A stretch of 5,468 nucleotides of DNA from an uncultured Methylobacter sp. (GCA_903831545.1 CAIKYI010000491.1:1-5468); one strand, 5' to 3'; positions 1-5,385 are shown, counted from the first letter of the stretch. The notes: generated by a model from the sequence alone, not told the origin. Made by a program: numbers and translations.

Positions 1-212
1 CGGACACTAAATAACCACGACAAGCAATTAGACTCAATGGCCACCATAGCGTCTATCTGAAAAGGTTTAGCCTCTAGTGTTTTACGAAAAGCCAGCCGCA
101 ACAAATCAATCGACTCAACCAATTGCCGCAAGTTCCGCCTCCGTAAACTAACTGTAAAGAAATAAGTCCCACCGGGAACAAACAGCGCCGGTAATGCATC
201 ATCATTATACAT
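1..212 (-). pseudogene. REP-associated tyrosine transposase (RAYT), 5' fragment
   Basis: This is a truncated relative of the intact RAYT gene at 1811-2338. Positions 41-212 align with 2170-2341, at roughly 90% identity by eye, and encode the N-terminal part, including FVPGGTYFFTVSLRRR and LVESIDLLRLAFRKTLEAK. Two small deletions near the start shift the original frame. Even so, a frame starting at ATG 212 stays open to the window edge. Homology stops at about position 41, just after IDAMV. The HLH catalytic motif that follows in the intact copy is missing and replaced by unrelated codons. The fragment therefore lacks both the histidine pair and the catalytic tyrosine and cannot be an active transposase. 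Similarity to the intact element continues upstream to about position 230, inside the toxin remnant, which marks the likely insertion junction. Confidence 0.75.
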
Positions 213-338
213 TTAAGAAAGCATCGTAACTTGTAGCTCCGAAATCGCAGTTTCCGGCAAGCCAATCGCCATCTTTGACAGCTTCTCTGGTTGAGAGTCC
301 AACCAAATAAAAACATGCGTATCAAGTAGTATTTTCAT
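213..338 (-). pseudogene. VapC-type PIN-domain toxin, N-terminal remnant
   Basis: The frame encodes 41 residues starting MKILLDTHVFIWLDSQPEKL. This is the characteristic opening of VapC PIN-domain ribonuclease toxins: beta strand, then the first metal-binding aspartate (D6) in LLDTH, then a W(L)-D-x-P-x-KLS segment. Full VapC proteins are about 125-140 residues and carry three or four acidic active-site residues, of which only the first survives. The last five codons (VTMLS) and the TAA lie in sequence shared with the leader of the intact RAYT gene (compare 211-230 with 2341-2360), so the toxin was cut at about codon 36. Its start overlaps the antitoxin stop as ATGA, as in a normal toxin-antitoxin operon. 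Non-functional by inference. Confidence 0.7.
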
Positions 339-424
339 GCATTCCCGAGCCAGAAATCATCTGGAAAAGAATTATTAAAATCTTCACTCATCACCACCAA
401 ATTACGATGCTGGCCAACTAGCAA
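335..424 (-). pseudogene. Antitoxin C-terminal remnant (Phd/YefM-like) of the VapC partner
   Basis: A 29-codon open tail ends at TGA 337-335, overlapping the toxin start by 4 bases (ATGA). It reads ...VVMSEDFNNSFPDDFWLGNA. The acidic, DDF-containing end resembles the toxin-binding tails of Phd/YefM antitoxins paired with VapC toxins, although the family assignment from so short a piece is tentative. Upstream, the frame runs straight into the REP palindrome at 425-459 and then meets a TAG stop. The DNA-binding half has been lost, probably replaced by the REP-containing sequence. Position and overlap with vapC are the strongest evidence for its identity. Confidence 0.5.
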
Positions 425-459
425 CCACGATTCCGCCTTGCTCCATCGAGGCTACTTGC
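425..459 (-). repeat. REP palindrome, family A, copy 1
   Basis: On the minus strand this reads GTAG followed by CCTCGAT, a loop of about 17 bases, then ATCGTGG. It is the same palindrome as the copies at 1755, 2369, 2412 and 2616, with one mismatch in the closing arm (ATCGTGG instead of ATCGAGG). GTAG next to the foot of a hairpin is the tag typical of REP sequences recognised by RAYT transposases. It abuts the broken 5' side of the antitoxin remnant. Confidence 0.7.
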
Positions 460-493
460 TTTTTGGCAACCTAATCTGTGCGTAAAAAGTAAA

Positions 494-525
494 TGTCGGA
501 TTGAAAAAGCACCAATCCGACCTAC
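494..525 (-). repeat. REP-like palindrome, family B, copy 1
   Basis: The minus strand reads GTAG-GTCGGATT, then GGTGCTTTTTC, then AATCCGAC. The two 8-base arms (495-502 and 514-521) are perfectly complementary. It carries a GTAG tag like family A, but the stem sequence is unrelated, so it belongs to a different REP family. It resembles the widespread GTAGGTCGGATT...AATCCGAC repeats I recall from gammaproteobacterial genomes. A diverged relative lies at 570-604. Confidence 0.55.
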
Positions 526-544
526 TTCACTGGTGCTTTTTCAA
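501..544. terminator. Perfect 14-bp inverted repeat, possible bidirectional terminator
   Basis: The arms TTGAAAAAGCACCA (501-514) and TGGTGCTTTTTCAA (531-544) are exactly complementary around a 16-base loop. On either strand the GCACCA/TGGTGC stem is followed by TTTTTC, which fits a modest intrinsic terminator. It lies 57 bases beyond the glycosyltransferase stop codon, a sensible place for transcription to end. The GC part of the stem is only six pairs and the loop is long. The 5' arm also overlaps the competing hairpin of the REP-like repeat at 494-525. Terminator function is therefore inferred, while the inverted repeat is seen directly. Confidence 0.45.
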
Positions 545-569
545 CACTGCGTTAACCTCAAATTCAATC

Positions 570-604
570 GTCAGATTGCCAAAAAGCGTTGCAGCCTGAC
601 CTAC
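570..604 (-). repeat. REP-like palindrome, family B, diverged copy 2
   Basis: The minus strand reads GTAG-GTCAGGCTGC, then AACGCTTTTTG, then GCAATCTGAC. The arms match at 8 of 10 positions. The layout matches the repeat at 494-525 (GTAG-GTC, T-rich centre, closing GAC). A further half copy, GCTTTTTGGCAACCTAATCTG, occurs on the plus strand at about 458-478. The GTAG tag overlaps the glycosyltransferase stop codon. Confidence 0.45.
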
Positions 605-1719
605 ACAACTACTCGCTTAATCGCCTCCACATAACGCTTAATTACAATCTTTTCATCAAATTGCTTTAGCATTTTTTCGCGACCCTTTAAGCCCATTTGC
701 AAGCGTTCTGCTTCCGGCAATAACAACATCTTTTCCATTTTAACCTTAAGATCATCCATACTGCGCGGTTCGCATAAAAAACCATTAATACCCTCATCGA
801 CCACTTCACGACAACCGACGGCATCGGTGGTAATAATAGGCTTGGCAACACTGGCTGCTTCTAACAATGAACGCGGCACACCTTCACGATAATAAGAAGG
901 CAATACCACACAATCGGCCAGGCGTAAAAAATCAACTACGTTATCAGTCACGCCCAAATAATTAACAACACCTTCGTCAACCCAAGCCTGCATTTCTTCG
1001 GATGTAATAGCCGTTGGGTTTTTGGCATCCAAAAAACCCAATAATTGGCATTCAATGTGTGGATATTGGGCTTTTAACAACCGCGTTGCATTAACAAATT
1101 CAACCACACCCTTGTCTTTTAACATCCTGGCAACCAGCAAAAACACAAATTTATTACCAGATAAGGAGTTGTTAAGCGGAGTAAAGCGCTGCACATCCAC
1201 ACCAGAACCCGGCAACAAAGCAGTCAATTCGACCTTAACCAAACCCTTGTCAACAAACAGCGATAAATCATCATTATTTTGAAAGAAAATTTTGGCAGAC
1301 TTTTTTAAAGACACCACATAAAGCCACTTAACAATCTTGGTAACCAGATTTTCTTTAATAAAAGCTGTACCCAAGCCGGAAACATTATTAATAATCGGGA
1401 TACTTAAAAAACCGGCGGCCAACGAACTATAAATATTACACTTAGGCGTATATGACAAAATACACGCTGGTTTTAATGATAAAAATAACCGGGTAAAACG
1501 CAAAATCAACAAACTGTCTTTTAGCGGATTAGTGCCCTTGTTATCCATGGACATAGCTTTAAAGCTAATACCCTGCGCAGCAAAGCGACTGGAATAAGCA
1601 TCCAGCGGAGCTACAGCAATAACCTCATAACCCAAGCTTTGCAGATGCAACATCAGGTTAAATCTGAAATTAAATAAATACCAGGAGGTATTGGCGACAA
1701 GGATGATTTTTTTATGCAT
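601..1719 (-). CDS. Glycosyltransferase family 4 (CapM/PglA-like)
   Basis: This 372-residue protein is predicted to be a retaining GT-B glycosyltransferase that moves a sugar from a nucleotide donor to a lipid-linked or growing glycan at the inner face of the cytoplasmic membrane. The N-terminal acceptor domain opens with ILVANTSWYLFNFR (residues 6-19) and GYEVIAVAP (30-38). NPLKD (64-68), LSYTPKCNIYSSLAAG (88-103) and NVSGLG (112-117) follow, matching the CapM/PglA-like branch of GT4. The donor domain carries LPGSGVDVQRF (169-179), the VARMLKDKGV phosphate-binding segment (196-205), and the EX7E motif E279 to E287 within REGVPRSLLEA. Length is normal for the family. The ATG at 1719 is the natural start because the first strand begins at residue 5, but no good ribosome binding site precedes it (AAAACACTCC). 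A REP/RAYT element separates it from the amidotransferase gene, and its TAG stop lies in the GTAG tag of a REP-like repeat. The sugar and acceptor cannot be told from sequence alone. Confidence 0.9.
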   Translation of the reverse strand: MHKKIILVANTSWYLFNFRFNLMLHLQSLGYEVIAVAPLDAYSSRFAAQGISFKAMSMDNKGTNPLKDSLLILRFTRLFLSLKPACILSYTPKCNIYSSLAAGFLSIPIINNVSGLGTAFIKENLVTKIVKWLYVVSLKKSAKIFFQNNDDLSLFVDKGLVKVELTALLPGSGVDVQRFTPLNNSLSGNKFVFLLVARMLKDKGVVEFVNATRLLKAQYPHIECQLLGFLDAKNPTAITSEEMQAWVDEGVVNYLGVTDNVVDFLRLADCVVLPSYYREGVPRSLLEAASVAKPIITTDAVGCREVVDEGINGFLCEPRSMDDLKVKMEKMLLLPEAERLQMGLKGREKMLKQFDEKIVIKRYVEAIKRVVV

Positions 1720-1754
1720 GGAGTGTTTTAATAAAGGGTTTTAGAAATGGGGCA

Positions 1755-1790
1755 GCAAGTAGCCTCGATGCAGCAAAGCGGAATCGAGGG
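1755..1790 (+). repeat. REP palindrome, family A, copy 2
   Basis: The plus strand reads GCAA-GTAG-CCTCGAT, then GCAGCAAAGCGGA, then ATCGAGG. The 7-bp stem is perfect. It lies 20 bases past the stop codon of the intact RAYT gene and about 35 bases ahead of the glycosyltransferase start. It faces the opposite way to the copy at 2369, so the two bracket the transposase gene. The trailing GTGACAACCTT is shared, with one change, with the copy at 2412. Confidence 0.85.
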
Positions 1791-1810
1791 TGACAACCTT
1801 GGATACCAGA

Positions 1811-2338
1811 TTACCCCAATTCCATATCGTCAAAATTTCCACCGGTCCAACCTGGCGGTAATATACCTTCTCGTACATAACGATGAAACGACGAATAAGG
1901 CCAATCCATCACACATTCCACCAAACCATGTTTGACCGGATTAAAATGAATGTAATCAATATGACGATTCAAATCGTCAGCATCACGGATCGTATGCTCC
2001 CAATAACGACGTTGCCAGATTAAGGCACTACCATCTTTGCGCTTCTCAACAGCTACACCACTTTTTTCCAGTTCACGGGTAAAGATCGATTTAATAGCCT
2101 TCCATCTTCCCGGATAATCACTATCGTTTGGTGGCAACGTCCAAATACTATGCAGATGCTCCGGCAAAACCACCATAGCGTCAATCTGGAAAGGTTTAGC
2201 CTCCAGTGTTTTACGAAAAGCCAACCGCAACAAATCAATCGACTCAACCAATTGCCGGGAATTCCGCCTCCGTAAAGTAACTGTGAAGAAATATGTCCCG
2301 CCTGGAACAAAATTGCGCCGGTAATTCACCATCATCAT
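1811..2338 (-). CDS. REP-associated tyrosine transposase (RAYT), intact
   Basis: This 175-residue member of the Y1/IS200-like HUH superfamily is predicted to nick and rejoin single-stranded REP DNA. The N-terminus YRRNFVPGGTYFFTVTLRRR (6-25) is the family's typical opening. The HUH pair is H61 and H63 in LPEHLHSIW. WQRRYWEHTIRD (108-119) leads to the catalytic tyrosine Y129 in DYIHFNPVKHGLV, and the family's WPYSSFHRYV (146-155) closes the domain. All catalytic residues are present and length is usual, so it could be active. The start has three consecutive ATG codons at 2338-2330, and the first is used here. Inverted REP palindromes (1755 and 2369) bracket the gene, each with a GTAG tag, which is the expected substrate arrangement. 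RAYTs are usually single-copy, domesticated genes. Here, however, partial copies at 1-212 and 2467-2602 show that this lineage has been duplicated or mobile. It interrupts the spacing between two polysaccharide genes. Confidence 0.92.
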   Translation of the reverse strand: MMMVNYRRNFVPGGTYFFTVTLRRRNSRQLVESIDLLRLAFRKTLEAKPFQIDAMVVLPEHLHSIWTLPPNDSDYPGRWKAIKSIFTRELEKSGVAVEKRKDGSALIWQRRYWEHTIRDADDLNRHIDYIHFNPVKHGLVECVMDWPYSSFHRYVREGILPPGWTGGNFDDMELG

Positions 2339-2368
2339 ACCTTTTAGAAAGTATCATAAGCCGAAAAA

Positions 2369-2399
2369 CCTCGATTCCACTACGTTACATCGAGGCTAC
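2369..2399 (-). repeat. REP palindrome, family A, copy 3
   Basis: The minus strand reads GTAG-CCTCGAT, then GTAACGTAGTGGA, then ATCGAGG. The 7-bp stem is perfect but the loop is diverged from the other copies. It lies about 30 bases upstream of the RAYT start and points opposite to the copy at 1755. With the copy at 2412 it forms a head-to-head pair only 12 bases apart, a BIME-like arrangement. Confidence 0.8.
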
Positions 2400-2411
2400 T
2401 GATGATACCAA

Positions 2412-2444
2412 CAAGTAGCCTCGATGCAGCAACGCGGAATCGAG
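2412..2444 (+). repeat. REP palindrome, family A, copy 4
   Basis: The sequence reads CAA-GTAG-CCTCGAT, then GCAGCAACGCGGA, then ATCGAGG. It differs from copy 2 by a single loop base. It is followed by ATGACAACCTT and then by the decayed RAYT 3' end, exactly as copy 2 is followed by the intact RAYT 3' end. The REP and transposase tail were therefore duplicated as one unit. Confidence 0.85.
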
Positions 2445-2466
2445 GATGACAACCTTCAAAATCAAA

Positions 2467-2602
2467 CCACCCCAATTTCATACCGTCAAAATCATAACCC
2501 GTCCAACTTGGCGATAATATGCCTTGTCGTACATAACGATAATCGACGAATAAGACCATCAACCAAGCCATGTTACCCTATTAAGAATGGAATAAATATG
2601 AC
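2467..2602 (-). pseudogene. RAYT 3' fragment, decayed
   Basis: This is a degraded copy of the C-terminal end of the intact RAYT gene. The peptide YVRQGILSPSWTGYDFDGMKLG parallels YVREGILPPGWTGGNFDDMELG of the intact protein. Upstream, nucleotide similarity continues through the region of the NPVKHGL motif (compare TTAATAGGGTAACATGG with TTAATCCGGTCAAACATGG) to about position 2602. The fragment carries several deletions, including a single-base one after TCTTATTCGTCG. The stop-codon position now reads TGG, so the frame runs on into the adjoining REP. The HUH domain and the catalytic tyrosine codon are not preserved. An open frame of 63 codons passes through here (2380-2571), but it is simply this remnant plus REP sequence. 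Confidence 0.75.
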
Positions 2603-2615
2603 TAGCAAGTAGCAT

Positions 2616-2646
2616 GTAGCCTCGATGCAGCAAAGCGCAATCGAGG
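2616..2646 (+). repeat. REP palindrome, family A, copy 5
   Basis: The sequence reads GTAG-CCTCGAT, then GCAGCAAAGCGCA, then ATCGAGG, with a perfect 7-bp stem. A second GTAG sits 8 bases before it (CAAGTAGCATGTAGCC), as if the tag had been partly duplicated. It starts only 8 bases beyond the amidotransferase stop codon, so the hairpin would form at the 3' end of that message. It could stabilise or attenuate the transcript, as REPs often do. That role is inferred. Confidence 0.85.
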
Positions 2647-2654
2647 ATAAACAA

Positions 2655-4598
2655 CTACTGCTCTTCCAACCACGCCTGAAACATTAAAACATCCCATAAA
2701 TGATAATGCCAGTTGCGCTGACCGGACAGATGTTCCTGCCATTTTTTTCGGATCGGCGCAGGATGAAAAAAACCTTCATTATGCAAACGGGTTTCATCCA
2801 GTAACGCTTCCGCCCAATCGCGCAACGGGCCGCGCAACCACGCATCAATCGGCACTCCAAAACCCATTTTAGGCCGCTCGATCAAGGCCTTGGGTACATG
2901 GCGGTATAAAACCTGCCGCAAAAGCCATTTACTTTGTCCATCGCGCAACTTCATCGATTGTGGCAACTGCCAGGCAAACTCCACGACACGATGATCCAAA
3001 AATGGCACACGTGTTTCCAGCGACACACCCATTGCCGCCCTATCCACTTTAGTTAAAATATCATCCGGCAAATAGGTCATTATATCCAACGCCATCATGC
3101 GTTCAATAGCATTCAAACCGGTTAAAACCGGCAACTCATTAACCAGGGTAGGCAACGATAACCCATCAACAACGACAGCCGCCGAATCAGCCCAATGGGT
3201 AATAAAATGTTCATACAATTGATCAACCGAATCACTGGTAAGCACCCCGGCTACTTTATGCAATCTATCACCGTTAACTGAATGCCTTGATTTCGCCAAC
3301 GGCAGCAAATGTGTTAAACCATCCCATCTGGCCGGTGAAACACTGACCATGCCCTTGGCCAGTAAACGACGTAAAGGCATGGGTAGCATAGCGATTTTAT
3401 GCCAAAGCTTTGCGGTCATTACATAACGGTTATAACCACAAAACAACTCATCACCGGCATCACCCGATAAAGAAACAGTCACCTGCTGTTTGGCCAGTTG
3501 CGACACCAAAAACGTTGGGATCTGTGACGAATCCGAAAACGGTTCATCATATAAAGTCGGTAACCGGGGAATAACCGCCATGGCTTGTTCCGGCGTGACA
3601 TAAAGCTCCGTATGCTCTGTACCCAGATGCTTGGCAACGGCTTTGGCGTAAACCGCTTCGTTATAGCCCTTCTCGGTAAAACCAATAGTAAAAGTTTTTA
3701 CCGGTTTGGTTGATTGCGCCTGCATTAAAGCAACCACTAACGAAGAATCAATGCCACCCGATAAAAAAGCCCCCAGCGGCACATCAGCCATCATTTGCTG
3801 GCTCACTGCACTTTTAAGCAAAACTTCAAGTTCATCAACTGCTTGTTCGGCAGTTCCACAAAAAGGCTGCGCAACACCCGCTTCCGCCACTTGCAAGGCT
3901 GACCAATACGCCCATTCTTTAGCGACCGGTTGTTGTAAAGACACCGTTAACAAACAGCCCTGGCGTAATTTGGCAATACCGTTATAAATAGAATAAGGCG
4001 CAGGAATATAGTTATGGCGCAATTGCAAACTTAGCGCACCACGATTAATGCAGCTTTCAAATGCCGGATGGGCGCGCAAGGCTTTTAGTTCTGAGCCGAA
4101 CAAAAACACTGCCTGTTGCCCCTGGCCCTGCCAGCCATAATACAAAGGTTTTTCACCTAACCTATCCCGGCCCAAGGTTAGTTGACGGGTTTGTTTGTCC
4201 CAGACCGCAAACGCAAACATGCCTATGGCTTTTATAACAGTGGCTTCAATCCCCCAGGCATCAAAACCGGCTAATAAAGTTTCGGTATCAGAATGCCCTC
4301 GCCATACCGGCGCATTGCCGCTGGATTGAAGCTCAGTGCGTAATGTTAAGTGATTATAAATCTCGCCATTAAAGACAAGTACATAACGGTTTGAACCAGA
4401 CAGCATCGGTTGATGGCCTGCGGGTGATAAATCGACAATGGATAAACGGCGATGTGCTAGGCCTATGCCTGCTTCATTATCCTGCCAGATTCCACTGTCA
4501 TTGGGGCCACGATGTGCAATGGAGTCGTTCATGCGTCGTAATAATTCAACGGCATTGTTTTGTATATCAGCGCTTAAAAAACCTGAAAAACCGCACAT
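2655..4598 (-). CDS. asnB: Asparagine synthase (glutamine-hydrolysing)-type amidotransferase
   Basis: This 647-residue cytoplasmic class II amidotransferase hydrolyses glutamine and passes ammonia to a carboxylate activated by ATP as an acyl-adenylate. The N-terminal glutaminase domain (about 2-210) has the nucleophile C2 in MCGFSG, HRGPNDSG (29-36), RRLSIVDLS (50-58), the NGE of FNGEIYN (76-82) and SDTE (103-106). The synthetase domain (about 250-640) has the pyrophosphate loop SGGIDSS (280-286), EPFSDSSQIPT (352-362), SGDAGDELFCGYNRY (378-392) and LPDDILTKVDRAAMGVSLETR (510-530). All signature residues are present and length is normal for AsnB-like enzymes. Placement near a glycosyltransferase suggests it may amidate a sugar acid or other polysaccharide precursor rather than make free asparagine. 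That is an inference from context. The ATG overlaps the preceding frame's TGA as TGATG and has a GGAG seven bases upstream, so translation is probably coupled. Confidence 0.93.
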   Translation of the reverse strand: MCGFSGFLSADIQNNAVELLRRMNDSIAHRGPNDSGIWQDNEAGIGLAHRRLSIVDLSPAGHQPMLSGSNRYVLVFNGEIYNHLTLRTELQSSGNAPVWRGHSDTETLLAGFDAWGIEATVIKAIGMFAFAVWDKQTRQLTLGRDRLGEKPLYYGWQGQGQQAVFLFGSELKALRAHPAFESCINRGALSLQLRHNYIPAPYSIYNGIAKLRQGCLLTVSLQQPVAKEWAYWSALQVAEAGVAQPFCGTAEQAVDELEVLLKSAVSQQMMADVPLGAFLSGGIDSSLVVALMQAQSTKPVKTFTIGFTEKGYNEAVYAKAVAKHLGTEHTELYVTPEQAMAVIPRLPTLYDEPFSDSSQIPTFLVSQLAKQQVTVSLSGDAGDELFCGYNRYVMTAKLWHKIAMLPMPLRRLLAKGMVSVSPARWDGLTHLLPLAKSRHSVNGDRLHKVAGVLTSDSVDQLYEHFITHWADSAAVVVDGLSLPTLVNELPVLTGLNAIERMMALDIMTYLPDDILTKVDRAAMGVSLETRVPFLDHRVVEFAWQLPQSMKLRDGQSKWLLRQVLYRHVPKALIERPKMGFGVPIDAWLRGPLRDWAEALLDETRLHNEGFFHPAPIRKKWQEHLSGQRNWHYHLWDVLMFQAWLEEQ

Positions 4599-4822
4599 CA
4601 GGAAACTCCATTTTGTTTAAAATCATTCATTAATGACAATACCACGCGTTGCTCTTCACCCAATTCACGAACTGACAACTCCTTGTTTAGTTGCTTAATT
4701 TCCCGATAAATCATAGAAAAACCTCGGCCTAGCCTGTCCATTAAACACAAAATGTCCATAAACTTAACTGGCACCGGATTAGATGGGTAGGAAACATCCG
4801 AACGAAGTTTGTCGATAGTCAC
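4598..4822 (-). CDS. Unrecognised short protein, possibly the 3' remnant of a larger gene
   Basis: The reading frame has no stop from about 4960 down to the TGA at 4600-4598, which overlaps the amidotransferase ATG as TGATG. The start is uncertain. The only start codon giving about 106 residues is TTG at 4918, inside a GC-only palindrome. GTG at 4822 (74 residues, beginning VTIDKLRSD, used here) and ATG at 4759 (53 residues, MDILCLMDRLG) are alternatives, and none has a clear ribosome binding site. The product looks like real protein: a helical run DILCLMDRLGRGFSMIYREI, then a charged helix ELGEEQRVVLSLMNDF. It has no signal peptide or obvious transmembrane segment. I recognise no family. The tight coupling to the amidotransferase argues that the 3' end belongs to the polysaccharide operon. 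The weak start, and a toxin-antitoxin pair immediately upstream, suggest the 5' part may have been lost. Confidence 0.5.
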   Translation of the reverse strand: MTIDKLRSDVSYPSNPVPVKFMDILCLMDRLGRGFSMIYREIKQLNKELSVRELGEEQRVVLSLMNDFKQNGVS

Positions 4823-4888
4823 GGTATTTCTACTGTTTGCTAGCGACGCTGGAGCATAAACAATAAATATCAGGCTCCGTCCCAATTT

Positions 4889-4910
4889 TTCCCGGGGGCG
4901 CGCGCGGGAA
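4889..4910. repeat. GC-only palindrome just after the HEPN gene
   Basis: The arms TTCCCG (4889-4894) and CGGGAA (4905-4910) enclose GGGGCGCGCG. This gives 18 consecutive G/C bases (4891-4908) in otherwise AT-rich DNA. It lies 17 bases beyond the HEPN-protein stop codon. On the minus strand it is followed by AAAAATTGGGAC, not a T-run, so it is not a standard intrinsic terminator for that gene. It may be another repeat, the foot of a mobile element, or a junction. Only the palindrome itself is certain. Confidence 0.4.
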
Positions 4911-4926
4911 CTATGCAAACTTATAT

Positions 4927-5385
4927 TTACATGACCTGTTTTAATTGCGCATAGTCCTTAAGATTGGCATATAGCAGCTTTATTTGTTCATAGCCGGTTA
5001 AAACCAGTGCAATATTTTCCAGGCGCTCTTCGATTTCGGTAGGATATTCATGAGCAATTACATTACGAATTTCTCTAAGGCTATCCCATACCGATACTGA
5101 AGGGATAATTTCCAGTTTTTCTAGCAGATTAAGAATATCGATCATTGGTAAGTTTTCGCTATTAATCTCACGTAAAGAAAACAGCAGCTTACGAAATAAG
5201 CTGGCACCCAACTTATCTTGAATCTTGATGTAGTTAAATAGAAAGCTGTTAACAATTCGCTGGTTGAAATAGTTTGAGAGCCAAGCATCGCTAAGCGTTT
5301 GTTCTTTTAACAGTGCGTAGTCAATCTCACAACTTTTGAACAAAGAATCTAAGTAATCAAATAGCGGCTTCAATGCCGTTGGCAT
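4927..5385 (-). CDS. hepT: HEPN-domain protein, HepT-like ribonuclease toxin
   Basis: This 152-residue, mostly helical cytoplasmic protein contains RNVIAHEY (107-114), an exact RX4HXY motif (R107, H112, Y114). That is the active site of HEPN ribonucleases such as HepT. HepT toxins cleave RNA and are neutralised by a MNT-fold nucleotidyltransferase that adds AMP to the tyrosine of this motif. Y114 would be the target here. The gene directly upstream encodes just such a partner, and the two overlap by 16 bases (5370-5385), so they are co-translated. The start at ATG 5385 has AAGGA about eight bases upstream. Length is slightly above the roughly 130-145 residues of typical HepT proteins, with extra sequence at both ends. 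No truncation or frameshift is visible and the motif is intact. Toxicity and substrate are inferred from the family. Confidence 0.75.
   Translation of the reverse strand: MPTALKPLFDYLDSLFKSCEIDYALLKEQTLSDAWLSNYFNQRIVNSFLFNYIKIQDKLGASLFRKLLFSLREINSENLPMIDILNLLEKLEIIPSVSVWDSLREIRNVIAHEYPTEIEERLENIALVLTGYEQIKLLYANLKDYAQLKQVM

Noticed and set aside
74..325. Minus-strand open frame of 83 codons across the toxin and RAYT remnants
   Set aside because: It begins at TTG and is out of frame with both the VapC peptide and the RAYT peptide. The real remnants are in other frames.
1765..1797. Promoter for the glycosyltransferase (TTGTCA on the minus strand)
   Set aside because: No credible -10 box occurs at the right spacing. 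The hexamer is simply the shared flank of the REP and recurs at the other copy.
1747..1935. Plus-strand 62-codon frame, and the similar one at 2424-2612
   Set aside because: Both are mirror images of each other made of REP plus antisense RAYT 3' sequence. Their similarity reflects duplication of the element, not a conserved protein.
2053..2310. 85-codon minus-strand frame inside the RAYT gene
   Set aside because: It lies within the intact transposase in another frame, has no family features, and the transposase frame carries all the motifs.
2380..2571. 63-codon minus-strand frame as an independent gene
   Set aside because: It is the decayed RAYT C-terminus reading on into a REP because its stop codon has become TGG.
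1755..2646. CRISPR array
   Set aside because: The repeats are palindromes in both orientations at irregular distances with genes between them, and their tags and flanks fit REPs.
3706..3987. Plus-strand open frames opposite asnB (also 4391-4633) and opposite the glycosyltransferase (1022-1282)
   Set aside because: They are antisense to well-supported genes and show no recognisable protein features.
4889..4910. Intrinsic terminator for the HEPN gene
   Set aside because: The hairpin is GC-rich but is followed by A-run, not T-run, sequence in the direction of transcription.
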